Assembly (NCBI GenBank): GCA_022819745.1
Contig: JAJEGS010000035.1
Location: 186,001 to 250,000, forward strand
Length of the DNA: 64,000 bases
Direction: 5' to 3'
From: Candidatus Latescibacterota bacterium
Lineage (GTDB): Bacteria; Latescibacterota; UBA2968; UBA8231
The position numbers and the translations under genes were made by a program. Positions 42,950 to 51,267 of this stretch are shown here, one piece after another. The notes below the pieces were generated by a model. It saw only the letters and a list, made by a program, of their open reading frames with translations, did no database searches and was not told where the DNA came from. Each line of letters opens with the position of its first letter. The stretch's first letter is position 1.

Positions 42950-45853
42950 CTAGTCCGCCGCCTTCTCCACGGCCGCTTGATAATACTCTTGGAGTAAGTC
43001 GTCGAGGGCCGCAGAGGTTTGGTTGTAGTTGGTCCATCCGTACGGCGTGTTGTCAAAGCGCACATCGCCCACGAGGGAATCGGCTCCCCGCGACAAGAGA
43101 AAGCGGGCCATTTCGAGCTGGTCGGCGACGACGGTTTTGTGCAGGGGCGTGCTGCCGTGGTCGTAGGAGCGGAATGCGCCGGCAAAACCGTTGATGTCGG
43201 CCCCGCGATCCAGTAAGAAGTCCGCTGCTTCTAACGCGCCGCTGTACGCGGCAAAGTTGAGCGCCTCGACGAGGATTTGCTCGTCGGTGAGCACGGTGTC
43301 CGGGTCGGGGTGATACAAATGGCCAATCCCCTGTTGCGGCTTGCCCTCGGCGTCGAAGAACTCGGCCAGCAGATCGACGCGATTAGCTCCGGCGGCAAAG
43401 CGCAAATCGACCGTGGCCCCGGCCTCAATCAACAGACGTGCCAGTTCGCGATTTTCGGCGATCAGGGCCTTCCACAGTATCCGGCCGCGGTTGCGATCCA
43501 AATCAGCCCCCCGATCGACCAAGAGGCTGACCAACTCGTCCTTGGTACCAGCCCAATCGAGCTGGGCACTTTGGGCCACCAGTTCCAGCACCGTAACCGC
43601 ATCATAGGTGGTGGCGTTGGGATCGGCCCCAGCCGCGAGCAAGACAGCGGCCAGTTCAACGGCGTTTTCGGGCAGCGGCACTCGCTGCGGTTCACCGGCC
43701 ACGTGATGCAAGAGGGTGGCCCCGCGAAAGTAAGGGTATTCGTAGTACTCGTCGAAATAGCCCTGCGCCGCCGTCAGTTCGGGATGTTCGGCGAGTAGGT
43801 TCCTGAGCGTCTCTACGTCGCCAGCGTCGATGGCTTGGACGGCCCGGTAAAAGGCTGGGTGCCCGGCGTCGCCTCGATCGTGACCTTGCGGCGGCAAGGA
43901 TTCGCCCGCGCGCGGAATGGCCAGTGCCACCAGCTCGGGCGGGCGTTCGGGGTCGCCAAAATCATTGCCTACCGGGACGATCACGTACTGGCGTCCATCC
44001 GCCACATAGCTCATCAACGCGCCGTAGGCATTGCTGGGCAACTCGACGCGGCCGATTTCTCGGCCCGACGCCAGATCGTAGGCGCGTAAGTAGGCGTCGC
44101 GATCAACGAAGTAGTCCATACCAGCGTCGCTCAGATCGTGTGGGTCTTGCGAGGCGGCCAGCAGCAACCGGGGAGTGGTCAGCACGAAGGTGCGGTTGTC
44201 CCAGCCCATATCCGGCAGGTCGAGTCCCTTGAGAGCCGGGTGGTCCACCGGCCCCTTGCCCACCGTCGTCCGCCACAGGTGCTCGCCGGTGTTGAGATCA
44301 AGGGCGGTGATACTGCCATAAGGAGGCTTGACCAGCGGCAGCCCTCGCGGGCCGAGGACGTGCTGGTTGTTGCTAGCAGAAAACGCCGAATGCGCCTCCG
44401 GGTCATCTACCCGATGCAGTTGCACGGTCGTGATGGCCATGTGCGACGGCACGTAGAGCACACCCGTGCGCGGATCCGCGGCACCACCGGCCCAGTCGGC
44501 ACCGCCCCATTGCCCAGGCACCACCAAAACCCCCTTCTCGGTCGGCGGCGCGTAGAGCGGGCCATAGTCATAGCGGGCGAGGATCTCCTTGGCTTCCTCG
44601 CGTAGTGCGGGCGTGAAGTCAATCAGGTCGTCTTCGCCAATACCTTGGCGTTCAAATGGCGCAGGTTTGGTTGGAAAAGGCTGGGTCGGCGAGGTCTGCT
44701 CGCCCGGCACCTGCGACTGGGGCACCGACCGTTCGACAATCGGCCAGATCGGCTCGCCGCTTTTGCGGTCAAACACAAAGCAGAAAGCCTGCTTGGTCAG
44801 CACGGCGACGATCTGGCGCGGGCGACCTTCTACTTCCACATCCAGCAACACCGGAGGGGCCGGGGGATCGTAGTCCCACAGGCCGTGGTGGACTAGCTGA
44901 TAGTGCCAGACCCGCTCGCCGGTCTCGGCATTCAGGCAGACAATCGACTCGCTGAACAGGTTGTCGCCCGGGCGCTCGCCGCCGTAGTAGTCATGGCTGG
45001 CCGTACTCACCGGCAAGTAGAGGTAGCCCAGCTCTTCGTCGGCGGTCATTGAGGCCCAGACATTAGCCGCGCCGTAGCTTTTCCAAGCATCGCTTTCCCA
45101 AGTCTCGTTGCCGTATTCGCCCGCCTGCGGAATCGTGTGAAACTCCCAAACTTTGGCCCCCGTCCTTGCGTCGAAAGCCTGCACATCGCCGGGAGGCGTA
45201 TACTCAGCCGGAGGCCGGCCGCGCCAGTCGCCAATGGCCGAACCGACCGCGACCACGTCACGGCAGATCACGGGCGGGGCCGTAACGCCGTAGTTCCAGC
45301 GGTCGCCGTCGGTCAGTGGGCGGCGCAGGGACGCGCCCAAGTCAACCCGACCATCTTGACCAAACGCCGGGTCTGGGAGGCCGGTCTTGGCATCAATGGA
45401 GTACAAATAGGCGGTTGAAGTGGCGAGAAAAATCCGCTCGACTGCGCCGTCGGTCCAGTAGCTTGCGCCGCGCAGGTTGCCCAAGAAGCGAGGCTCAATG
45501 CGCCAAGCTTCTGGATCAAACGTCCACAGTTCCTCGCCGCTAGCTCCATCGAGGGCGACGAGGATATTGAACGGCGAGGCGTAGTACAGCACCCCATTGA
45601 CGGCGATCGGCGTACCGCGGTGCTCGTCAAAGTCTAGGTCGAGATCGGTCGTCTCGTATATCCGCTGATCGGGCGGGCGAAAGCGCCACACGACGCGCAA
45701 TTGATCGAAGTTATCCGGGCCAATCTGGGCGGCGGGCGAGTACTTGGTGCCGCCCAGATCAGAGGTGTAGTAAGGCCAATCGACCGCTTGGCCCGAGGCT
45801 ACTGCTACCAACATTAGCCAGACGATCAAGGTGCTGCAGGCGCGTTTGTTCAC
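42950..45853 (-). CDS. Secreted PQQ-dependent quinoprotein dehydrogenase fused to ankyrin repeats
   Basis: A 967-residue protein. After a signal peptide (KRACSTLIVWLMLVAVASG) comes an eight-bladed quinoprotein propeller of the PQQ glucose-dehydrogenase-like type (about 24-650): GTKYSPAAQIGPDNFDQLRV, EEWTFDP-like blades, EFHTIPQAGEYGNETWESDA, GERVWHYQLVHHGLWDYDPP, GGADWAGGAADPRTGVLYVP. From about residue 660 it changes to ankyrin repeats: AVQAIDAGDVETLRNLLAEH, AAVLLAAGADPNATTYDAVT, LVDRGADLDRN, RLLIEAGATVDL and LLDRGADINGF. PQQ oxidation of a sugar in the periplasm is expected; the ankyrin part may bind a partner protein. A quinoprotein-ankyrin fusion is unusual and the open frame is uninterrupted. 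Confidence 0.85.
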   Translation of the reverse strand: MNKRACSTLIVWLMLVAVASGQAVDWPYYTSDLGGTKYSPAAQIGPDNFDQLRVVWRFRPPDQRIYETTDLDLDFDEHRGTPIAVNGVLYYASPFNILVALDGASGEELWTFDPEAWRIEPRFLGNLRGASYWTDGAVERIFLATSTAYLYSIDAKTGLPDPAFGQDGRVDLGASLRRPLTDGDRWNYGVTAPPVICRDVVAVGSAIGDWRGRPPAEYTPPGDVQAFDARTGAKVWEFHTIPQAGEYGNETWESDAWKSYGAANVWASMTADEELGYLYLPVSTASHDYYGGERPGDNLFSESIVCLNAETGERVWHYQLVHHGLWDYDPPAPPVLLDVEVEGRPRQIVAVLTKQAFCFVFDRKSGEPIWPIVERSVPQSQVPGEQTSPTQPFPTKPAPFERQGIGEDDLIDFTPALREEAKEILARYDYGPLYAPPTEKGVLVVPGQWGGADWAGGAADPRTGVLYVPSHMAITTVQLHRVDDPEAHSAFSASNNQHVLGPRGLPLVKPPYGSITALDLNTGEHLWRTTVGKGPVDHPALKGLDLPDMGWDNRTFVLTTPRLLLAASQDPHDLSDAGMDYFVDRDAYLRAYDLASGREIGRVELPSNAYGALMSYVADGRQYVIVPVGNDFGDPERPPELVALAIPRAGESLPPQGHDRGDAGHPAFYRAVQAIDAGDVETLRNLLAEHPELTAAQGYFDEYYEYPYFRGATLLHHVAGEPQRVPLPENAVELAAVLLAAGADPNATTYDAVTVLELVAQSAQLDWAGTKDELVSLLVDRGADLDRNRGRILWKALIAENRELARLLIEAGATVDLRFAAGANRVDLLAEFFDAEGKPQQGIGHLYHPDPDTVLTDEQILVEALNFAAYSGALEAADFLLDRGADINGFAGAFRSYDHGSTPLHKTVVADQLEMARFLLSRGADSLVGDVRFDNTPYGWTNYNQTSAALDDLLQEYYQAAVEKAAD

Positions 45854-45997
45854 TCGTTGCTCCTTTCCTTTTTGCGCGGTTTCTATAAGCGTCTTAAAAC
45901 GGACGACGGGGCGTTGAACAGTGTCAAAACCCCGCCGTCTCTACTCTGGCCTCTGAATGCGTATATTATCCCATCCCTCCAACAAACGGATGCCCCT

Positions 45998-48160
45998 ATG
46001 CCCATCACCCGCCCTATCGACACCTTGGTCCTCGGCGGCGGCATGGCCGGCACCTTTGCCGCGCTCGCCGCCAAAACGCCCGAGACCACCGTTGCCATTG
46101 TCGAGCCAGCCAATGTCTTGGGAGGCCAAGGCACGGCCGGGGGCGTCGCTGGTTTTTGCGGCGACAGCCAGCGCGTCAACGCCCCTTTTGCCCGCCTCGT
46201 CGAGACCCTAACCCAGCACGAGCTCATCGCCGAGTACGACCCGCTCGCCGACCGCCGCGCGTACGACTTGGAATTGTGCGCCTTCTTTTTGCAGGAAATG
46301 GTCGCCACAGCCGACGTCGAAATCCTCTTCCACGCCCGCGCCTTGACGGCGCAACGCGACGGTGGGCACATCGCCTCAGTCGAGGTTGCCTGCGCCTCTG
46401 ACCGCATCGAGTTCCGGCCCGGCATGGTCGTCGATGCCACTGGTGACTGCGCCCTAGCCCACGCGGCCGGGTTTGCGACCATCCACGAGGGGGCCAACAA
46501 ACAACTGCCCATGAGCCTGTATTTTGTGATGTGGAACACTGGCCGACCTGTCACTCCCTTCTTGCCGCCGGGCTGCCCGACTTGGGACGACGACGAGTCC
46601 CTGCCCATGACCACCTTGCACGTCTTCCCCTCCGGCAAGGTCGAAGTCAAGATGAAGGTTGTGGGGTTTGACGCGGCCGATGGCCAGAGCCTGTCCCGCG
46701 CCGAACTACATGCGCGGCGGCAGATGATGGGCCTGATTTACTACTTGCAGACTAAGGGCTACGCCGGCACCCGGCTCGACACCCACGTCCTCGCCTCGGT
46801 CTCCCGGCACATCGGTGCCCGCGAGGGACGGCGCATTGTCGGCGAATATCTCCTGACCGAGGAGGACGTCACCCATGCCTGCACTTTTCCCGACGCCGTG
46901 GCAGTGGGCACCTACCATCTCGACTACCACTGGCCCGACCGCGTCGAGCGCGCTGGCACGGGCATCACCACCATGGTCGAGCCGTATCACATCCCGCTGC
47001 GGAGCCTAGTGCCCAAAGGGGCTGCTAATCTGCTAGTGGCCGGGCGCTCGGCCTCGGGCGACCAGATGGCCATGAGCTCCTTCCGCATCCAAGCGACCTG
47101 CGCCCAGATGGGCTTTGCGGCCGGCACGGCGGCGCAGGTATGCCAGCGCGAAGGGCGCGACTTGCAGGACGCACCCCTCGCCGCAATCCAGCAAGCCATT
47201 GAGGCCGGCGGCCAGTCGCTCGATCTGTCCGCGTACGGCGACTACCTGCGCCACTTAATCCACATCCGCGAGCACCTCTTTGCCGACGACCGGCCCTTCG
47301 CCCAGTGCCACGCCTCAACCTTAGTACAGCTCAAAAACGGCGCGTTTCTCGCCGCGTGGTTTGGCGGCACCGGCGAGGGCCAAGCGGATGTCGGGATCTG
47401 GGGAGCCGAGCGCCGGCACGGGCGTTGGTCGGCCCCGCGCTGCTTGGCCAAGGTGCGAGATTGTGCCCACTGGAATCCAGTGCTCCACGCCAGCGGCGAC
47501 GGCTGCGTCTATCTGTTCTTCAAGGTGGGCGAGCGGATAGCCGATTGGGAAACTTGGGTAGTGGAATCGACCGACGAGGGCCAAACTTGGACCGAGCCGC
47601 GGGCACTAGTGCCGGGCGACCGGGGCGGGCGCGGGCCGGTCAAAAACAAGCTCCTCGTGCTCGCCGACGGCACGTGGCTGGCCGGGGCCTCGCTGGAAAA
47701 GGAAGGGTGGGAGGTCTTTGTCGATAGCAGCGCGGATCGAGGCGCGACTTGGCAGGCGACCGATCTCATAGCACGCGACCGCTCGCTCTTTACCGGCCGC
47801 GGCGCAATCCAGCCGGCGCTTTGGGAATCGGCCCCAGGGCAGGTGCATATGCTGGTCCGCAGCACCTGCGGGCGGATCGGTCGCAGCGACTCAGCGGACG
47901 GCGGGCGGACTTGGTCGCCGCTCTATCCAACGGACCTGCCCAACAACAACAGCGGCCTCGACGCAGCCCGCCTTCACGACGGCACCCTCGCCCTCGTCTG
48001 CAACCCAGTGGAGCGCATGCGCACCCCACTCTCGATCCTACTATCATCGGACAATGGACAGACGTGGCCGCGCCGCTTGGACTTAGAAACCGCGAACGGC
48101 GAGTACTCCTATCCGGCGATCATCCCCACCCAAGTCGGCATGGCCATTACCTATACGTGG
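45998..48160 (+). CDS. FAD-dependent oxidoreductase fused to a sialidase-like BNR domain, 5' exon
   Basis: The first 721 codons of a gene interrupted by the group II intron; the rest is at 51080-51139. The ATG at 45998 starts PITRPIDTLVLGGGMAGTFA, a dinucleotide fold followed by VEPANVLGGQGTAGGVAGFC typical of FAD_oxidored (PF12831-type) flavoproteins; DGCALAHAAGF-like and NLLVAGRSASGDQMAMSSFR blocks follow to about residue 412. From about 425 the protein becomes a BNR/sialidase-like propeller: STDEGQTWTEP, SADRGATWQAT, SADGGRTWSPLYP and SSDNGQTWPRRL are Asp boxes. Before splicing, the frame would end at a TGA (48164-48166) just after exon 1. A 47-codon open lead to 45857 lies in the intergenic space and is not supported. 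The joined product has 740 residues. Confidence 0.85.
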
Positions 48161-48465
48161 GTGTGAGCTTAAAGTCGCATATGTCGAGTGAAAACAACCA
48201 CTTACGGACTGTTTTCTTAGCCAGTGTGCAGGCTAATCGCCGGTATCCCTTGCGTCCTGAGCAATCAGGGGGTTTGAAACAGGATACAATAAGCCTAATG
48301 CCAAGGAATCGCAACCTGAAGCAGGGCAAGGCGAAAGTCGGACGGATGAACGAAAGTGAATCTATGTAAGCGTCGTAAAGGTTACTAACCGAAAGCGATT
48401 GATACGGTTAGGCGGGTCGAACGTGAAAAGCGGATTCTCACAGCCGCTTGTTCATGCAAATGAAC

Positions 48466-48485
48466 GGGAAATTCCACGTGTTCCC
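48466..48485 (+). ncRNA. EBS1 hairpin of the group II intron
   Basis: GGGAA (48466-48470) and TTCCC (48481-48485) close a stem around a 10-base loop. Loop bases CCACGTG (48474-48480) pair with TACGTGG, the last seven bases of exon 1 (48154-48160), through six Watson-Crick pairs and one terminal G-U. EBS1 in a terminal loop of domain I is the expected arrangement, so the pairing is strong support for the 5' splice site. Confidence 0.7.
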
Positions 48486-48823
48486 ACGCGCACACCACAG
48501 ACCCCGGCGTATAGTAGGCATCCAACCCGATTGTTTCTCATATATGCGGAAAAGCGAAACCCCAATGAGGTCTTTGGGGAAAGTGGAAAAGAAATACTTG
48601 AGGAGGAAGAAAGTGGAGGGGGAAATTGACCGACAAGTCAACCTACCCCCTCGCTTCTTCAACTACGGGTGACAGGGGGCTAATATGCCACCTACTCAGG
48701 GGGTGATGACCTTGATTCAACAAGACCATCATCGAAAGGCCATTATCACAAATGATGACCTTCGATCTCTGAAGTTCACCCTATAAGGGTAAACTCCTTG
48801 GGGGGTTGGAACCGAAGCAATCC

Positions 48824-48922
48824 TTATTTCTTCCGGGATTGCCGTCGCTCAATGTGATGAATGATGGCTTTAATGCCCTCTTTCGCCGCAAAGATAGCGA
48901 GAACGGTTACAACTTGCTGCAT
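48824..48922 (-). CDS. Small antisense reading frame with strong SD, unknown 32-residue peptide
   Basis: Read on the minus strand, AGGAGGTG (48935-48928) lies five bases before the ATG at 48922 and the frame runs 32 codons to TAA at 48824. The peptide begins MQQVVTVLAIFAAKEGIKAI and ends HHIERRQSRKK: an amphipathic or hydrophobic N-terminal helix with a basic tail. That profile resembles small membrane peptides and type I toxins in general, but I recognise no family. It lies inside domain I-IV of the group II intron, on the opposite strand. Frame and coordinates were verified by counting codons. It may equally be chance; the SD is the main argument. Confidence 0.4.
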   Translation of the reverse strand: MQQVVTVLAIFAAKEGIKAIIHHIERRQSRKK

Positions 48923-49314
48923 TTTGACACCTCCTAAGTGTCGAGTGTAGTTGAATATCGCAGGTGAAGATTACACCTGCATCCTTACAGGTTAGAACCC
49001 TAAAACGAACCTGTCAAGTATGGAAATTCCACCAGACCCAAAGTAGGCCAGCCGCAAGGCTGGAAGAAAGCAGAAGGGGCTTACAACCCCCCGATGCTCA
49101 ATCCCTCAGTGGGAATAGGATGCTGCAAGAAGCGAAAGCCGCCAGCCGAAAGGATAAGGGGAAAAATGAGTAACCAATAACCCGGCGGATAAAGGCGAGG
49201 AGGTCGTGTAGTGCCACCTCGAAACAATGCCTAACGTGAAAGCGTGCTGACGTGCAGCAGGTGAACCGCCCATAGACAGCAAGCAAGAGTCTCTAATCAG
49301 AAAGGAGAAGCGCA

Positions 49315-51006
49315 GTGCTTACCGGCAACGGAAAAGTGAGCAGACCCCTGAGACTGCGGAGATGGCAAGACATCAACTGGCGTTTAACCATCAAGGCCGT
49401 CAAAGACTTGAGGCAGCAAATCTATAGGGCTTCGCAGTGTGGAAACCGTGATAAATTACGGTCTCTTCAACGCCTCATGTTGCAAAGCCGAGCCAATGCG
49501 GAACTCAGTGTCCGACAGGTAACGCAGATCAACAAAGGGCGGAACACACCGGGCACAGACGGTGTGGTGGCAACAACGCCGGATGAGCGAACCGAGTTAG
49601 TCAAGGAATTACTCACAGACCAGACTTGGAAAGCACGACCGGCAAAACGTGTTCACATCCCGAAGGCCAACGGCAAAACAAGACCGCTGGGCATACCGAC
49701 CATTGCCGACCGATGCAGGCAGGCAATGGTCAAAAATGCACTGGAACCCGAATGGGAATCCAAGTCCGAACCATGCTCCTATGGATTCAGGCCGGGCCGG
49801 TCTTGCCATGATGCCATCAGCCGCATATTCAGCCTTGCCCAACCACAGAGTAAGAAAAAGTGGGTGGTCGATGCGGATATAAAAGGAGCCTTTGACCATA
49901 TCTCACATGAAACCTTGCTGACCGCGCTGGATGGGTTCCCGGCGAAAAAACTGGTCGATCAATGGTTGAAAGCCGGGATAATGGAACAAGGCGTATTCGC
50001 AAAAACAGTAATGGGAACGCCACAAGGTGGAGTAATCAGCCCACTACTGCTGAACATTGCTCTACACGGGATGGAGCAAGCGGTAGGAGTCAGCTACAAG
50101 CAACTCAAAGACTACACCACAATCACGAGCCGACGAGCCTTAGTCCGATACGCGGACGACTTCGTAATCTTTGCCGACACACGCAAAGAAGCAGAGGCCG
50201 CCCAAGAAGAAATATCGGATTGGCTGAGAGCGCGCGGATTGGAACTCTCACAAGAGAAAACCCAAATCCGCAACCTCAAGGAAGGGTTCGACTTCTTGGG
50301 TTTCAACATCCGACTGTATGCCGGACGAACAGACCACAAGGAAAAGCTCCTGATAAAGCCCAGTAGAGAATCGGTGCAAGCCTTCAGAGACCGCTTGAAA
50401 CAGGAATGGCTCGACTTAAAAGGCCACAATGTCCACGCGGTAATCCAGAGACTTAACCCGATCTTGAAAGGATGGGGCCAATACTTTCGGACGGTAGTAT
50501 CCTCGGAAACGTTCAAAAGATTGGACACGTTTAACTACGATAAATGTGTGAAGTGGTTAAGACAAACCCACCCTAACAAGCCCCTGAAATGGATTGAAAG
50601 AAATTACTTCGGAAGTCTGAAAATGGGAAGTCAAGACAAGTGGGTCATGGGAATCCTCGAAACAGGGGAACACCTGACCAAGCTGGCATGGCTAACCACC
50701 AAAAGACATGCTCCAATTCAACACGGAGCATCACCCGACAATCCAGAGCAACGCGAATACTGGCAACAACGCAACTTCAGACAGGTCGATACCTTACCTC
50801 TTGCCAGACAAAAGCGACTCGCCAAGAAACAAAAGGGGAATTGCCCAGTCTGTAGGGATACGCTGTTCAATGGGGAAGAGCTACACGTTCACCATATACT
50901 GCCCAAAGCAGAAGGGGGAACCGACCAGTATCGAAACCTTGCGTTATTGCACGTTACATGTCACCAACAAGTGCATCGGAAACGCGAAGTAATGCAGTTT
51001 GCTTGA
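49315..51006 (+). CDS. ltrA: Group II intron reverse transcriptase/maturase with HNH endonuclease (LtrA-like)
   Basis: A 563-residue multidomain protein. Domains in order: N-terminal RT-0 region (QQIYRASQCGNRDKLRSLQR), fingers-palm RT with GIPTIADRCRQAMVKNALEP, YGFRPGRSCHDAI, VDADIKGAFDHISHETLL, MGTPQGGVISPLLLNIAL and the catalytic VRYADDFVIF, then maturase X (ESVQAFRDRLKQEWLDLK and NPILKGWGQYFR), then an HNH domain with CPVC, HVHHILPKAEGGTDQYRNLA and LLHVTCHQQVH (zinc Cys and catalytic His). All catalytic parts are intact. GGAG eight bases before the GTG at 49315 fits. The stop codon overlaps the first bases of domain V. It both splices the intron and drives retrohoming; activity is expected but not shown. 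Confidence 0.95.
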   Translation: MLTGNGKVSRPLRLRRWQDINWRLTIKAVKDLRQQIYRASQCGNRDKLRSLQRLMLQSRANAELSVRQVTQINKGRNTPGTDGVVATTPDERTELVKELLTDQTWKARPAKRVHIPKANGKTRPLGIPTIADRCRQAMVKNALEPEWESKSEPCSYGFRPGRSCHDAISRIFSLAQPQSKKKWVVDADIKGAFDHISHETLLTALDGFPAKKLVDQWLKAGIMEQGVFAKTVMGTPQGGVISPLLLNIALHGMEQAVGVSYKQLKDYTTITSRRALVRYADDFVIFADTRKEAEAAQEEISDWLRARGLELSQEKTQIRNLKEGFDFLGFNIRLYAGRTDHKEKLLIKPSRESVQAFRDRLKQEWLDLKGHNVHAVIQRLNPILKGWGQYFRTVVSSETFKRLDTFNYDKCVKWLRQTHPNKPLKWIERNYFGSLKMGSQDKWVMGILETGEHLTKLAWLTTKRHAPIQHGASPDNPEQREYWQQRNFRQVDTLPLARQKRLAKKQKGNCPVCRDTLFNGEELHVHHILPKAEGGTDQYRNLALLHVTCHQQVHRKREVMQFA

Positions 51007-51079
51007 GCCGTGTGCGGTGAAAGTCGCACGCACGGTTCTGAGGGGGGCGGGGGCTGGCGACAGTCTCCGCCTACCCGAC
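51005..51079 (+). ncRNA. Group II intron domains V and VI and 3' splice site
   Basis: Bases 51005-51038 form the 34-nucleotide domain V: GAGCCGTGTGCGGTGAAAGT then CGCACGCACGGTTC, with AGC at 51006-51008 as the catalytic triad. Domain VI follows as a GGCGGGGGCTG-GCGA-CAGTCTCCGCC hairpin, and the branch-point A is probably 51073, seven bases from the 3' end. The intron ends CTACCCGAC at 51079. Confidence 0.92.
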
Positions 51080-51139
51080 AAACGCGAGCAGATCGCCTTC
51101 TGGCACGGGTCGGTAGAACAAGTGCCGAATACCGACTAG
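51080..51139 (+). CDS. FAD/BNR fusion gene, 3' exon
   Basis: The 19 codons KREQIAFWHGSVEQVPNTD and a TAG stop continue the BNR domain of the gene that starts at 45998. In frame with exon 1 after removing the intron they give AITYTW-KREQIAFWHG. The sialidase-like family normally ends with YTWKRExI and about 10-15 residues, so this is a true C-terminus and not a random frame. Confidence 0.85.
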   Translation, partial: KREQIAFWHGSVEQVPNTD

Positions 51140-51149
51140 CATCATGTCG

Positions 51150-51177
51150 CATGTCGGCGATTTTCGTCTGGTCCTAG
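51150..51177 (+). pseudogene. Relic of the 2OG oxygenase 3' end
   Basis: CATGTCGGCG (51150-51159) plus ATTTTCGTCTGGTCCTAG (51160-51177) match the last codons of the oxygenase at 42858-42867 and 42880-42897, with a clean 12-base gap (four codons) and two mismatches. The relic lies directly after the FAD/BNR gene and about 90 bases from an intact Gfo/Idh/MocA gene. Confidence 0.7.
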
Positions 51178-51227
51178 GGATTTTTCGCCCTTTATCCGTT
51201 GTCTAGTATCGCTGACGGGGACTTTGG

Positions 51228-51263
51228 GCTTGTCCGGTAGCTTGTCCGGTAGCTTGTCCGGTA
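51228..51263 (+). repeat. Three perfect tandem copies of a 12-base unit
   Basis: GCTTGTCCGGTA occurs three times with no mismatch at 51228, 51240 and 51252, immediately before the stop of the oxidoreductase gene at 51268. No hairpin of note. It lies in the non-coding interval between the oxygenase relic and the oxidoreductase. Confidence 0.85.
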
Positions 51264-51267
51264 TCAT

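Larger units (their letters stand above)
48161..51079 (+). mobile_element. Group II intron with reverse transcriptase, inserted in the FAD/BNR gene
   Basis: The element begins GTGTGAGC, which matches the group II GUGYG start, and ends with domains V and VI and CTACCCGAC. The boundaries are fixed by the host gene: exon 1 ends in AITYTW, exon 2 starts KREQIAFWHG, and the spliced BNR C-terminus YTWKRE is what the family shows. The 2919-base element lies in sense with its host, so splicing can restore the protein. The reverse transcriptase (49315-51006) occupies domain IV. The leader of about 1150 bases before it is long for a bacterial intron, and holds an antisense small frame. Confidence 0.92.

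Noticed and set aside
48161..48360. Reading the first intron bases as the C-terminus of the BNR gene
   Set aside because: The frame reaches TGA after one more codon; the family ending YTWKRE appears only after removing the intron.
51178..51200. AGGGATTTTTCGCCCTTT as a terminator after the relic
   Set aside because: The stem is only a few pairs and not followed by a proper T-run; too weak to call.
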